From contig MU401532.1 in assembly GCA_022579005.1 (NCBI GenBank), forward strand, positions 62,001 through 126,000: 64,000 nucleotides of DNA, written 5' to 3'. This DNA is from Poronia punctata (lineage: Eukaryota; Ascomycota; Sordariomycetes; Xylariales; Xylariaceae). How positions within the stretch are numbered: position 1 is the first letter of the stretch; every line of letters starts with the position of its first letter. Below are positions 1 to 9,068 of this stretch, in pieces. The notes beneath the pieces were generated by a model, which was given only the letters and a program-made list of their open reading frames with translations, was not told the DNA's origin and searched no databases. The position numbers and the translations under genes were made by a program.

Positions 1-477
1 GCATCATCTACGCTCACGCTGAAAGAACTAAGATCTGGTTCTTTGGATTATGTCCAGTTTTGCGGTGTCACCCTACCTGTCGCTATTCTGCAACCTGAAG
101 AGAGGGTAAGTGCTACGGAGTACAGGGATGCGGCAGTAAATGCCAGCGATCGGAGGAGTCTATTACTGGATGTCCGAGAAAAGGAACACTTTGACATTGC
201 CAGCATACCTGGGGCCATCAATGTCCCCTTTTCCACTTTCCAGGCCAAAAGTAGGTCTGTAACCGAGGAGAACTCTCACCCGGACTGGCTTCCAGAGGAC
301 ATGGCGTCGGATGCACCAGTTTATGTCGTTTGTAGGGTCGGCAATGATTCGCAGGTGGTGACTAGAAAGCTGAAAGATATGGGCTATGATAAAAACGGGG
401 AGCGGTTCATAGGGGACATTAGAGGGGGCATGAAAGCGTGGAAATTAGAGGTAGACCAAACCCTACCCTTTACATAG
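1..477 (+). CDS. uba4: Uba4/MOCS3-type E1 sulfurtransferase, C-terminal rhodanese domain (5' partial)
   Basis: The reading frame is open from base 1, so the start lies left of the window; 158 residues are visible and the stop is TAG at 475-477. The visible part is the C-terminal rhodanese domain: a DVREKEHFDIASIPGAINVP block, then the active-site loop VCRVGNDSQ whose cysteine takes the persulfide, and a final GGMKAWK helix. In Uba4 this domain follows an E1-like adenylyltransferase domain. The protein activates and thiolates Urm1 for tRNA wobble-uridine thiolation and urmylation, and in many fungi also serves molybdopterin synthase. The long linker and loop context fit Uba4 better than a stand-alone rhodanese. 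It is convergent with pam17, the two stops being 276 bases apart. Only the missing N-terminal E1 domain would settle the identity fully. Confidence 0.88.
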   Translation, partial: ASSTLTLKELRSGSLDYVQFCGVTLPVAILQPEERVSATEYRDAAVNASDRRSLLLDVREKEHFDIASIPGAINVPFSTFQAKSRSVTEENSHPDWLPEDMASDAPVYVVCRVGNDSQVVTRKLKDMGYDKNGERFIGDIRGGMKAWKLEVDQTLPFT

Positions 478-752
478 CAACACAGTTCATCGAGACCAAG
501 TGTCATGCTACTACTAGCTTTGATTTTGCCGGAGAAGAGGATGTTCACATTGTTGACTCTGTGATTCCTACTAATTGGTACAATTTTTGAGAGGAAAGCT
601 CCAAACGCCGTGTGAATTCAAATCCATGCGTATCGACATATGAAGAACTGCTACAACAGTTTTAAACGATCGATATCAAGCCGTTCCCCGTGCTCGTCCT
701 GTCTCTTACAGAGTACCCCCGCGCGCCGTCCCCTATGCTAGTTTTTACAATT

Positions 753-1524
753 TTATACGAAACTTGTTTTCTTCTTGTTAAATGCCCGCTGGTCCTTCAA
801 CCATTGTCGGTAGCCAGCCACACTGGAGATCTTCTCGCCGTAAAAGTCCGGTACTAGAAAATAGGTCAGCATACAGTCATGGAGCGACATTGCCACAGAC
901 CGACTCGGACTTACCAGCGTTACCGCTCAGAGAGCTATTGCTGGGATCGACGCGATGCTTCTTGATGCGGTTGAAGAACTCGGATTCCTTGATAGCCATA
1001 GGCCGCTTGACGCCGCTCTTATACATGTGGAAGAGTGCAGAGCCGAGAACCGGTCCGGCCAACCAACCCAGGCCCGCGAAGCTCAAGGTGATGATACCGA
1101 GGGAGAAGAACGGGTCCAGGGGGACCTTGCTGAGCAGCGATTCCATGTTCATGTTCACGAGTAACACCGCACCCGTCGTGCCGCCGGCGGCCATCGTCAC
1201 TATGCTGCTCACGAGCTGGATCCGGCGACGTGTCTTGCGCAGCTTGAAGAATGTGTTCCAGTCCAGCTGCTTATGTGATTCGGGGGAGCTGGCGGAAGAG
1301 CTCGTCGTGGAACCGGCCGTCGAGGCCGTGCTGGCGCTGCGCCGGTAGGATATGGGGTTTCGGTTAACGATTTGCTTCGGTGATACGCATGGCTGTCGGG
1401 CTAACGAAGCCAGAGATGAGTAAGGGCAGATTGTCCCTCTCGCAAATGCTGTTTGAAGTTGTAGGCCTCGACTGGTGAGGGAAGCGAAGCGCGCCGTGGT
1501 CGCGGTTGCGGTCGGGGCTAACAT
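753..1524 (-). CDS. pam17: Pam17, presequence translocase-associated motor subunit (mitochondrial)
   Basis: Two exons: 1524-915 and 853-753, with one 61-nt intron (donor GTAAGT, acceptor CTAG). The phases close exactly to give 236 residues. Pam17 is an inner-membrane subunit of the TIM23 import motor and helps organise Pam16/Pam18. The N-terminus, to about residue 85, is rich in Ala/Ser/Arg and lacks acidic residues until late, as expected for a mitochondrial presequence. The conserved core begins at LDWNTFFKLRKTRRRIQLV and is followed by two hydrophobic segments (around IQLVSSIVTMAAGGTTGAVL and FFSLGIITLSFAGLGWLAG). Exon 2 supplies the family's conserved tail, VPDFYGEKISSVAGYRQWL and then KDQRAFN. 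The intron is supported because unspliced reading ends in unrelated sequence, whereas splicing restores this tail. Confidence 0.94.
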
Positions 1525-2039
1525 TTTGTAATCAGATATCCTCTGGCTGGCAGGCGGGTATCGTGTAGTATTTCGCTATAAATTGTGGTAATTAGGAAAA
1601 TTTCAAGGAGTGGAGAGTGTCTGTTCATGTATAATGTATATACAATGGATTGTCAAAAAGTTTCACAACTTGACGTCGTTTGCAGATAGCATGGATTAGG
1701 TACGTAAGGTACCTTGAGGCTAGTAGCAAGCAAGCTGGGGTGGGTTCAAAAAGTTCGGAGCTTGGGGCACTTGGACCACTCATGGGTCCGTCCGGAAGTT
1801 TCTATCCACAGTACAGGTTCGTCGACCTCCACAAATTGTGCACTTTTGCTCGGCGCAGGACCTGGAGTCTGTAGCTTGGTGTCGATATTGCACCTGGGGC
1901 GTGACAATTCCAGTGCCGAGTGACGCATGCACCCAACTGGAGCAAAAGACCCCAATAAGGCAAGAGGCTGTACTCGTATCTAACACAGGAGTGACAGGGC
2001 GCCGACCTAGGTGTGCCTGCCTCTGCCAATGTGCAAAAC
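1525..2039. other. intergenic, pam17 promoter side
   Basis: This 515-base gap between the pam17 start and the stop of the Zn2Cys6 gene (both minus strand) contains the pam17 promoter and the 3' region of the regulator. Small overlapping open frames occur on both strands but none has recognisable protein character. I see no RNA gene. Confidence 0.6.
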
Positions 2040-3405
2040 TCAGATCTTCATCGATTCTATTATACTACTTACATTCAAATATGACTGAAGGTATCGCCGA
2101 ATAGCGGGGCACTCTACTCTCGCCCTGAGCTCTATCCACCATATACTCCGGCCAGCTTTGCGATACCATAAGTAGAGCAACAGAAGCGCCACAGGGTCCC
2201 TCTCTCGGAGCATGTCATAGAAGGTTCCACGTATGCTTAGTGTAAAGGCTACAGTTCCCCCTGTCGTAACCTCGCTGTCTGGAAGGCCCAATATCCGGCA
2301 CACGGCATGCGCAGCAGAGAAATACGGATTGTTTCTCGGTGTCGATGACTCCTCGAGGTTACACACTGCAGCCAGTTCCTCTGGTATACCGTCTATTCCT
2401 GTCTCTGGCAATGGCGTCTGCATTTCATCAAAAGTCGCCGCCATGACCCGGAATAGGCTGTCGGGCCGCATCGGATCCATCAAGTTCCATAGTGACATCT
2501 TGGTCCTGACCATGGGCAACCACTCCAAGTCAGTGTTGGGCGACGATTTAAGAGGCCATGCTTGCTCTGGCGTGCTTGCATCGGGAGATGCGAAAGTTAC
2601 GAGGGCTAATGCTGCCGCCGTGCCCCAGATGGCATCCTTGTCTTCGGTCTTGATGGGGTTTTCAAGTCGCTTGTTCAGGAGGACGGTGCTCTCGGACAGA
2701 TGAAAACACTCTTCCACCGTGCGACGACAGTTTGAAGACCGGTTTAAATAACGGTCATAGGTGAGTGCCACAGCAAGAGAGGCATGCATTAAGAAGGGAT
2801 GCTATAGCATATGCGTCAATTCGGAGGAAGACAAAAACCAACGTGCACGTTTCACACGGTACGGCTTGGTGGAAGGCGAGGCTATCGCGCGAAACTCACA
2901 GTGAAGGCAAGCTCCAGGAGCTTTCGATTAACCTGTGTCGTTGTAGCATCTCGAGGACCGACAAGACTTCTCCCAAGATAGCGAGTTATGAAGTCTTGAC
3001 ATCTCGTGTTCAACTGATAGGATGTAGATGCGTCAGCTGTCCAAACAGCGCTGGTGATGGGAGACCTGGGCTGTGCTCCCCTCCCATGAAGAATAGGGGG
3101 CTTTCCCGTAGCCGCGGCACCGGCAACAAGCTGCAAGTCGGAAACACCGGGTACGAAATTGCATAGTACCCCATATGATTTACATCTCTTGCACTGCGGT
3201 TTTGCTTCGTCGCACTAGATAGCCGTTATTAAAAGAGGGAGTTAGTATAGTGGTCACCTGCGTCAGACTACCTGTTCAGATACGCAAAACCGCGAGCGCT
3301 ACCCACCTTGAGTTTTCGGAGCTTGCAGTTTCGACAGCCAAACCTAGATCTTCGCACTAACACAGACTTGCGCTTTTGCACATCGTCGACTGAATGTAAA
3401 GCCAT
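2040..3405 (-). CDS. Zn(II)2Cys6 fungal transcription factor (Upc2-like architecture)
   Basis: Three exons, 3405-3307, 3214-2900 and 2801-2040, with introns of 92 and 98 nt. Every junction is phase 0, giving 391 residues. Intron 1 splits the zinc cluster: exon 1 ends GCRNCKLRKLK and exon 2 begins CDEAKPQCKRCKSYGVLC. Spliced, this gives a complete binuclear cluster with cysteines at 24, 27, 34, 41, 44 and 51 (spacing C-x2-C-x6-C-x6-C-x2-C-x6-C). After a linker, exon 3 opens with HPFLMHASLAVAL, the helix typical of the short fungal regulators with an Upc2-like or Fungal_trans_2 activation domain. It is predicted to be a nuclear DNA-binding regulator whose target is unknown. It is divergent from the reductase at 4008 across 602 bases, a usual arrangement for a local regulator; that link is inference. 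Confidence 0.87.
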
Positions 3406-4007
3406 TCTAATTAAGTTTATCAGAAACGTTTCGTACTTAAGCTCGACAGATTAAATTAACAAATAGACTTAAAAAGAAAAACTGGCATATGTCAATCTGA
3501 CCTTCTAAGACTGGACCGGTAGAGGCCGAAAGCACCGGGACACCCACTTATTATTGATAATAATACCCGTTCACGATCATCTCATCGATGGAAGCTAACC
3601 CCTGTTCGGATACCTTACCCTTCGACGCTAACCATGTTTCGGGTGCAGAAGCATTTGATTGGATCATAGTTGAACGTCAAGCATTCTATCCGCAATTCGA
3701 TGTCGAGATTCAGACACTAGACTGTCGTATAAGGAAGGGGTTCATGAGTCCGAGACGCGACAACTTCCATGCGCAAGTACATTAAGAAAGGATTCAAAAA
3801 CCGGTATACAGTATGCTGAAGGAGGGAATAAAAATGTATAAAAGGATGGAGCACTCCCGTCCTCTTCTAGGGATAGGATTCTCACATAATCTCCTGTCTC
3901 CTAAACACCAAACTCTAGACTCGACCTGGTCTACTTGATATCCTCAGCACCTACCTTTAATCACACAAGACTGCGGCATCGTTTACATTCCACAAGCATA
4001 TGTCACA
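3406..4007. other. shared divergent promoter region between regulator and reductase
   Basis: This 602-base interval lies between two start codons facing away from each other. It holds an AT-rich stretch near 3410-3480 and a TATA box close to the reductase. A 65-codon open frame at 3588-3785 has no recognisable features and is not called. Confidence 0.6.
3837..3843 (+). promoter_or_regulatory. TATA box of the reductase gene
   Basis: TATAAAA lies 165 bases before the ATG at 4008, followed by a C/T-rich stretch near 3860-3960 of the type often found around fungal transcription starts. The position is reasonable but unproven. Confidence 0.5.
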
Positions 4008-5081
4008 ATGGCCACTCATATCGCCGCCATATTCCCCGCCAAGGGCGGATCTTTCGAACTCCAAACTCGCCCAACACCTAAACCGGGCCCAGGCGAGCTT
4101 CTCGTCGAGGTGAAATCGGTAGCTCTCAACCCAGCCGATGTGCTCGTCCGTGACCAAGGCGTCCTCGTCTCGAACTATCCCACCGTCGTCGGTTTCGACA
4201 TTGCCGGCCTAGTGGTCGAGATAGGCGAGGACGTGCCAGCCGAGATATTCCATCCGGGCATCACGCGCGTCGCTGCCTACTCGGCCTTTTTCTGGCACTC
4301 CTGTCATCCCGACTATGGCGCGTTTCAGGAAAAGTGTCTCGTGCCATGGCAACACGCAGTCTCCCTCCCCAATAATAATGACAATATCTCCTGGAACGAG
4401 GCGGCTACTTTGCCTGTTTCTGTCGCAGTGCCTTTGAATGCCTGGGATATTATGGGCGTTCCTTCTCGCACGGGAGGGGAAAAGGGACCCGAAGAAGTCC
4501 TGCTGGTTTGGGGCGCTTCTTCTAGCGTTGGCTCGATGGGTGTCCAGTCGGCAAGGGTATTGCGCGACAGACCCTCTTCTCCCTTCGCTGCCGTTTATGC
4601 TGTTGCTGGCGCGGCTAATCACGCATATGTCTCCTGGTTAGGTGCGGACCGCGTCTTTGATTACAAGGACCGGCAGGTCGTGGAGAATATTGTGGCTGCG
4701 GCTAGGGAAGATGGTTTGGTTGTTCGTCACTGTTTTCTTGCCATAGGACAGTTGGCCTTGGCTCAGGCCGTCCTTGGGGAATTCGTGGGAGAAGGGAATA
4801 AGGCTATGATCGCGTCTGCGCCGGTTATACCGCCTGATGTCGAGGTGGTGAGCGGCGTGGAGACGGTCTTTGTAATGCCATCTTTTGATGAAAAGGAGAG
4901 ATTGGCGCAGTTTCACTCCTGGATGGGCCTGTGGTTGAGAGAGAATCTGGGAAAGGGGATTGTCAAGCCTAGTCCGGAGGTGAAGGTTGTTGGGAAGGGA
5001 TTAGGCGCTATCAATGCTGCCTTGGACTTCCTACGCGGAGGAGTAAGTTGTTGTAAGTTGGTTGTCGAAGTCGCCGAGTAG
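4008..5081 (+). CDS. zinc-less medium-chain dehydrogenase/reductase (trans-enoyl-reductase / quinone-oxidoreductase-like)
   Basis: Intronless, 357 residues. The N-terminal GroES-like fold starts with a PGPGELLVEVKSVALNPAD block. The nucleotide-binding core carries LLVWGASSSVGSMGVQSARV (residues 165-184), the Gly-rich NADPH loop of the MDR superfamily. The structural and catalytic zinc cysteines of alcohol dehydrogenases are absent, placing it with the zinc-independent enoyl-reductase/quinone-reductase group. That group includes stand-alone enoyl reductases which work with fungal polyketide synthases, and detoxification enzymes. No synthase gene is in the window, so a biosynthetic role cannot be claimed. 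It is head-to-head with the Zn2Cys6 gene. The ATG at 4008 was chosen because the conserved MATHIAAIFP-type start follows directly and the TATA box fits. Confidence 0.87.
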   Translation: MATHIAAIFPAKGGSFELQTRPTPKPGPGELLVEVKSVALNPADVLVRDQGVLVSNYPTVVGFDIAGLVVEIGEDVPAEIFHPGITRVAAYSAFFWHSCHPDYGAFQEKCLVPWQHAVSLPNNNDNISWNEAATLPVSVAVPLNAWDIMGVPSRTGGEKGPEEVLLVWGASSSVGSMGVQSARVLRDRPSSPFAAVYAVAGAANHAYVSWLGADRVFDYKDRQVVENIVAAAREDGLVVRHCFLAIGQLALAQAVLGEFVGEGNKAMIASAPVIPPDVEVVSGVETVFVMPSFDEKERLAQFHSWMGLWLRENLGKGIVKPSPEVKVVGKGLGAINAALDFLRGGVSCCKLVVEVAE

Positions 5082-5504
5082 AATAAATCAAAAATTTACC
5101 TGTTCAAGTCTTAAATCGCCGGGGAAAAGGCTGAGTTGGTTTATACATGGATATTGTGAAATTTGACACGTATATTAAGCCCCTGGGGTGGGAATGACAT
5201 GTGAGATACTACCGACTTACATACCTGCCCCGGCAGCGGTCCTGAGATGAAAGTATTGGATACATCTCCAACAATGTCGCCAAATGCCGGCTTACCAAGC
5301 TACTGTCAGCATGCGGTCTGAACTAGGTTGTCTGAACTACATTTATTATATAGACGGGCATAAAAACAGCCTTCCGCCCATTATGAGTAGCAGGTATATG
5401 TCGATGTTAACTGTTTTATGAGTCAAACTTGTCTTCTTGTCACAGCGTCAACATACTCCCCAATCCAAAATAAATATCTTCATTAGAAAATTGCCTCGAG
5501 AACC
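5082..5504. other. intergenic
   Basis: 423 bases between the reductase stop and the amidohydrolase remnant. There is an AT-rich segment near 5340-5400. No gene or RNA was recognised. Confidence 0.6.
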
Positions 5505-6526
5505 ATGGGCAGGCTGCTTTTCCAACCGATGGCAAGATTTGCTCTTGTCGCAACGTGGGCCATCTCTTTATTCATGTCGCCGGGGTGCTTGGCAAATGGT
5601 GCTGCCACTCGACAGGATGGCTCCTTGCGCGGCGACATAATCCTCAGCAACGGACAGATACATACCATGACCCATGGTGAAGAGGTGTATTCCGTCATAG
5701 GAATTAAAGGCGGCATAATCGTCTATGTAGGAGAAAACGAGGAGGATGCTCTTGAGAAATTCAAAGACAAGCCTAAGCCAACCATCATCGACCTCGACGG
5801 TCACATTGCAAGTTCAAGTTCTTTGGGAACGACATGGTGCGCACGGGCGGGATAGGCGAGTTCATCACGACCGACTATGCCGGCGGCCCAATTTTCACTT
5901 CAGCGGCGCAGCGTATCGCGGCTGCGGGATGGCGTCTCGAGGTACACTCTTTAACCGACACCGATTTTCAGACGCAGATACACACTTTCGAGGCCATCAA
6001 CACCAACACCAGCGTCGAGGATCTCAGATGGGTGGTCGCCCACGTGCCGCAGATTACACCCGACTATCTGCAGCGTCTCAAGCGTCTCGGCGGAGGCGTG
6101 GATCTGTCCGGCTGGCAGTACCTAGCCGGCACGGGGCCGCAAGCGGGTCCTCCGTTTAAGGATATCATGACAAGCGGCATCCCGGCCGGGATGGGGGGTG
6201 ACGGGATGCAAATCGCGCCGTTGAGCCCCTGGATCCACGCCTACTACGCTACGACTGGCAAGAATGCCCTAGGCGAGCAGATCAACACGGGCCAGCAGAT
6301 CAGCCGGCAAGATGCACTTTATCTCTACACGCGCGCCAACCAATGGTTCTTGGGAGGGGCGGATGAGAAACGCCTCCGTTCCCTCGAGGTTGGCAGATTG
6401 GGAGATCTCGTTGTGCTTAACCATGACTACTTCACCGTCCCCGACGAGCAGCTTAAAAAGATACGGTCTATCCTCACGGTAGTGGGAGGGAGAATTGTTC
6501 ATGACGTCGACCATAGTTTAGTCTAG
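5505..6526 (+). pseudogene. secreted YtcJ-like amidohydrolase, internal deletion with frameshift
   Basis: The left part (5505 to about 5810) starts with a signal peptide (hydrophobic core ALVATWAISLFMSPG). It continues with the amidohydrolase opening beta-sandwich: GDIILSNGQIHTM, then VIGIKGGIIVYVGEN and IIDLDGH. The right part (from about 5811 to the stop before 6527) is in a different frame. It carries the C-terminal half: KFFGNDMVRTGG, HSLTDTDFQTQIHTFEAI, WVVAHVPQ, GGDGMQIAPLSPW, and a terminal RLGDLVVLNHDYF strand. The roughly 200-250 residues that normally lie between, including the metal-binding HxH after the first strand block, are missing. No intron can fit, because the two halves abut within a few bases. 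The simplest reading is one deletion that also shifted frame, leaving a non-functional gene. The halves are otherwise well preserved, so the event looks recent. Confidence 0.8.
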
Positions 6527-6700
6527 CCACCTATTAGCAGCCCGACCAGCCAGCTCATTTAAGGCATCTGTTAGGAAAGGGTACCTAGATAGGCAACGCA
6601 TCACGTGTGCCTTTACATGTTTGGAATGAGATGTGCGAGCGGGTTGCGACAAAATAAAACGAAAAAAAACAGAAGTGTCATCTTTGACACGACTTGGTGA

Positions 6701-6803
6701 TGGACCGGTAGGGATTTGAACCCTAGGCCTCTCGCAAACGCTAGAAGGGATTTAATCCACTTCTAAATGCAAAGCGAGCGCTCTACCCCTGAGCTACAGG
6801 CCC
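6701..6803 (-). tRNA. tRNA-Ala (anticodon UGC) with 31-nt intron
   Basis: Read on the minus strand from 6803, the acceptor is GGGCCTG, the D-arm GCTC/GAGC and the anticodon stem CTCGC/GCGAG. The loop is TTTGCA interrupted after base 37, and the T-arm is TAGGG-TTCAAAT-CCCTA. The 3' strand is CCGGTCC and the discriminator is A. The anticodon TGC occupies 6769-6771. The intron is 6737-6767, at the canonical position one base 3' of the anticodon, leaving a 72-nt mature body. The third acceptor pair is G:U, the alanyl-tRNA synthetase identity element. One acceptor pair (the sixth, U against C) is mismatched, which is unusual. Confidence 0.87.
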
Positions 6804-7588
6804 AGTTGATTATGTCAGATATTGCTTTAAGTGCACTTATAATGGTAACATATGGGAAAAGTCCGCCATATAATGGTTGAAAAGGGAAGAAAAGATGACT
6901 ATATTGCCCTATCTACTGGACTGATATTGAAACTACCTTAGGTAGACAGTCGCATTAGGTGAAACGCTTATCGCCAGGGTGCCAGAAATCGATTCCCTCG
7001 AATTAGTGATGGCTTGATACTGGTCGGTCCGTTCAAGTCGCAGACTTGCAGGTACCTATCTCCAGCGTGCCAAGGAGTTGCGAAAGGGGGTTCTTCAGGG
7101 TAAGCGTTCTCGAACCCATCTTACCCATCTTTTAATTACCCATCTCGTCCACTCTACCTGACCGGGAAGGTGGATCCTGATCCTGCCAGATTGCTCAAAA
7201 GCCACAAGTATATGCTACCTATAGTCACACAGACGCGATGTTGATGTCAGGAAGTAGGTGTACTTGGTTATACGAGTGATGTGCTTGGGCATCTCCACCC
7301 CGTCTATACCCAATACTGACGCTCCTCTTCCTGTTTCGTTCGCCCGAACCCTGCGCAACCAAGGAAGAAGGAAAAAAAAATAAGAAAAGGGAAAAACTTC
7401 GAGAGGACAGCGAAGCAAATCATCAGAGTCGAGGGCAATTGGTTGCCGTGTTTTCAACCGATACACAGCGACACTTGGTGCATAGTCATCATTTGTCCTA
7501 GGTGTAGCGAGCAGCCTTTGTTTTAAGCTGCCTGCATTGCTGGGGTTGTTGTTTGATTCTCGAGGGCAACCATCGCGCGAACGGCATA
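6804..7588. other. intergenic, erj5 upstream region
   Basis: 785 bases. No gene was recognised. A purine-rich segment lies near 7363-7397. It contains the promoters of the tRNA's outward neighbour (erj5) and nothing else that I can support. Confidence 0.55.
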
Positions 7589-9068
7589 ATGAAGTTCTCT
7601 ACCCTCGCCATTGGCCTCGTGGCCCTGTTGACTCCCCTTTCCGCCGCCTGGTCCAAAGAAGGTATGTCAAAAGTCTACCCAAAACAGCTGTTACCCCGTT
7701 GTACCTCTTTCCATCTTTCGCATGCGCCCGCTTCTCTGTTCTTGCGGCTCCGATTCACACCTAACCCAACCCTCTTCTGTAGATCGCGAAATCTTCCGTG
7801 TCCGTGATGAGCTCGCTGCGCACGAGGGCCCCGACGTGACTTTCTACGATTTCCTCGGCGTCTCTGCCTCGGCGACCCAAGATGAGATCAACAAGGCGTA
7901 CAAGCGGAAGTCGAAGGCCCTGCATCCAGACAAAGTGAGGCAGCAATTGATGGCCGAGCAGACGAAGCAAAACAAGGCCAAGGGGACTAAAGTCACCAAG
8001 CAGCCAAGCCAGTCGCAGCTCAAGGCAGCCATTAAGAAAGCGGGCGAGCGGCAAGCGCGGCTCGGCATTGTCACCAACGTCCTGCGCGGGTCTGGCCGTG
8101 ACCGATATGATCATTTCTTGAAGAATGGCTTCCCTACGTGGAAAGGTACCGAATATTATTACTCTCGGTATAGGCCCGGTCTTGGCACGGTTCTGGTTGG
8201 CTGCCTTCTCGTCGGCGGAGGCGGATTTCACTATCTGGCCATGTATATGATCTGGAAGCGCCAGCGCGAATTTGTCGAGCGCTACATCAAGTTTGCCAGA
8301 AATGCAGCCTGGGGTGACAACATGGGTATCCCAGGCGTCGATGTTGGAACAGCAACTCCGCCACCGCCTCCTCCTCCTCCAGCGGCCGCAGACGACGAGC
8401 AACCGGCGATGGCGATGAATCGCAAGCAGCGACGCATGCAAGAAAAGGAGAGCCGCAAAGAGGCAGCCAAGGAAGGAAAGCGATCAAGCCGCACTCGAGG
8501 ACGGGCCAGCGCACAAGCTAGTGGAAGTGCCACGCCTGTTCCTCGATCTCAAAGTGATGATGGGCCAACTGGCTCGAAGAAGAGAGTCGTGGCTCAGAAC
8601 GGCAAGATCCTAGTGGTCGACTCACTCGGCGACGTGTATCTTGAACAGGAGGATTCTGACGGGAATGTCCAAGAGTTTCTGCTCGATGTAGGTTTACGTT
8701 TCCCCTTTCCCCGTATCCAGCTCCTATCCGATGATACTGACTAATTCCACTACCTATAGCCCAACGAAGTGCCTCCACCCACCTTCAAAGATACTGCGCT
8801 TTATAAACTCCCCGGTTTTGTCTATGCTCGCACTGTGGGTAAATTCTTGGGCTCGTCGGCATCCGCTGAGTACGCTGAAGACGAGGGCGCCGAGGATCTG
8901 TTAGACGATGACAATTCTTCAGAGTCTGCGATCCGGACTCCGTCTACAGAATCTACGGATGGCTTTGAGCTCCTCGAGAAGAGCGTGGAGGATTTGCCGA
9001 AACCCAAGACTACCGGTAGCCAGACGCAAGGCAGCGGCAAGGCGAAGAAGCGGAACAAGAAGCGGTAG
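7589..9068 (+). CDS. erj5: ERJ5-type endoplasmic-reticulum J-domain protein
   Basis: Three exons, 7589-7661, 7783-8687 and 8760-9068; phases close to 428 residues. Residues 1-20 form a cleavable-looking signal peptide (STLAIGLVALLTPLSAA). The J domain starts near residue 44 (FYDFLGVSASATQDEINKAY) with the HPD tripeptide at 72-74, which stimulates Hsp70 ATPase. A lysine-rich insertion follows. Residues 157-182 form one transmembrane segment (GTVLVGCLLVGGGGFHYLAM). A proline run and a basic tail after it should lie on the other side of the membrane. The family (yeast Erj5, fungal homologues) resides in the ER and helps Kar2/BiP in folding. The first exon encodes just the signal peptide. The C-terminal exon is needed for the conserved PTFKDTALYKLPGFVYARTV block. 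Confidence 0.9.

Noticed and set aside
782..1348. 188-codon plus-strand frame opposite pam17
   Set aside because: It is the antisense shadow of the well-supported pam17 exons, and its composition has no protein family character.
2233..2703. 156-codon plus-strand frame
   Set aside because: It is antisense to exon 3 of the Zn2Cys6 gene, whose motifs and splice phases are convincing.
3588..3785. 65-codon frame between regulator and reductase
   Set aside because: Short, without domain or conserved features, and inside the presumed shared promoter.
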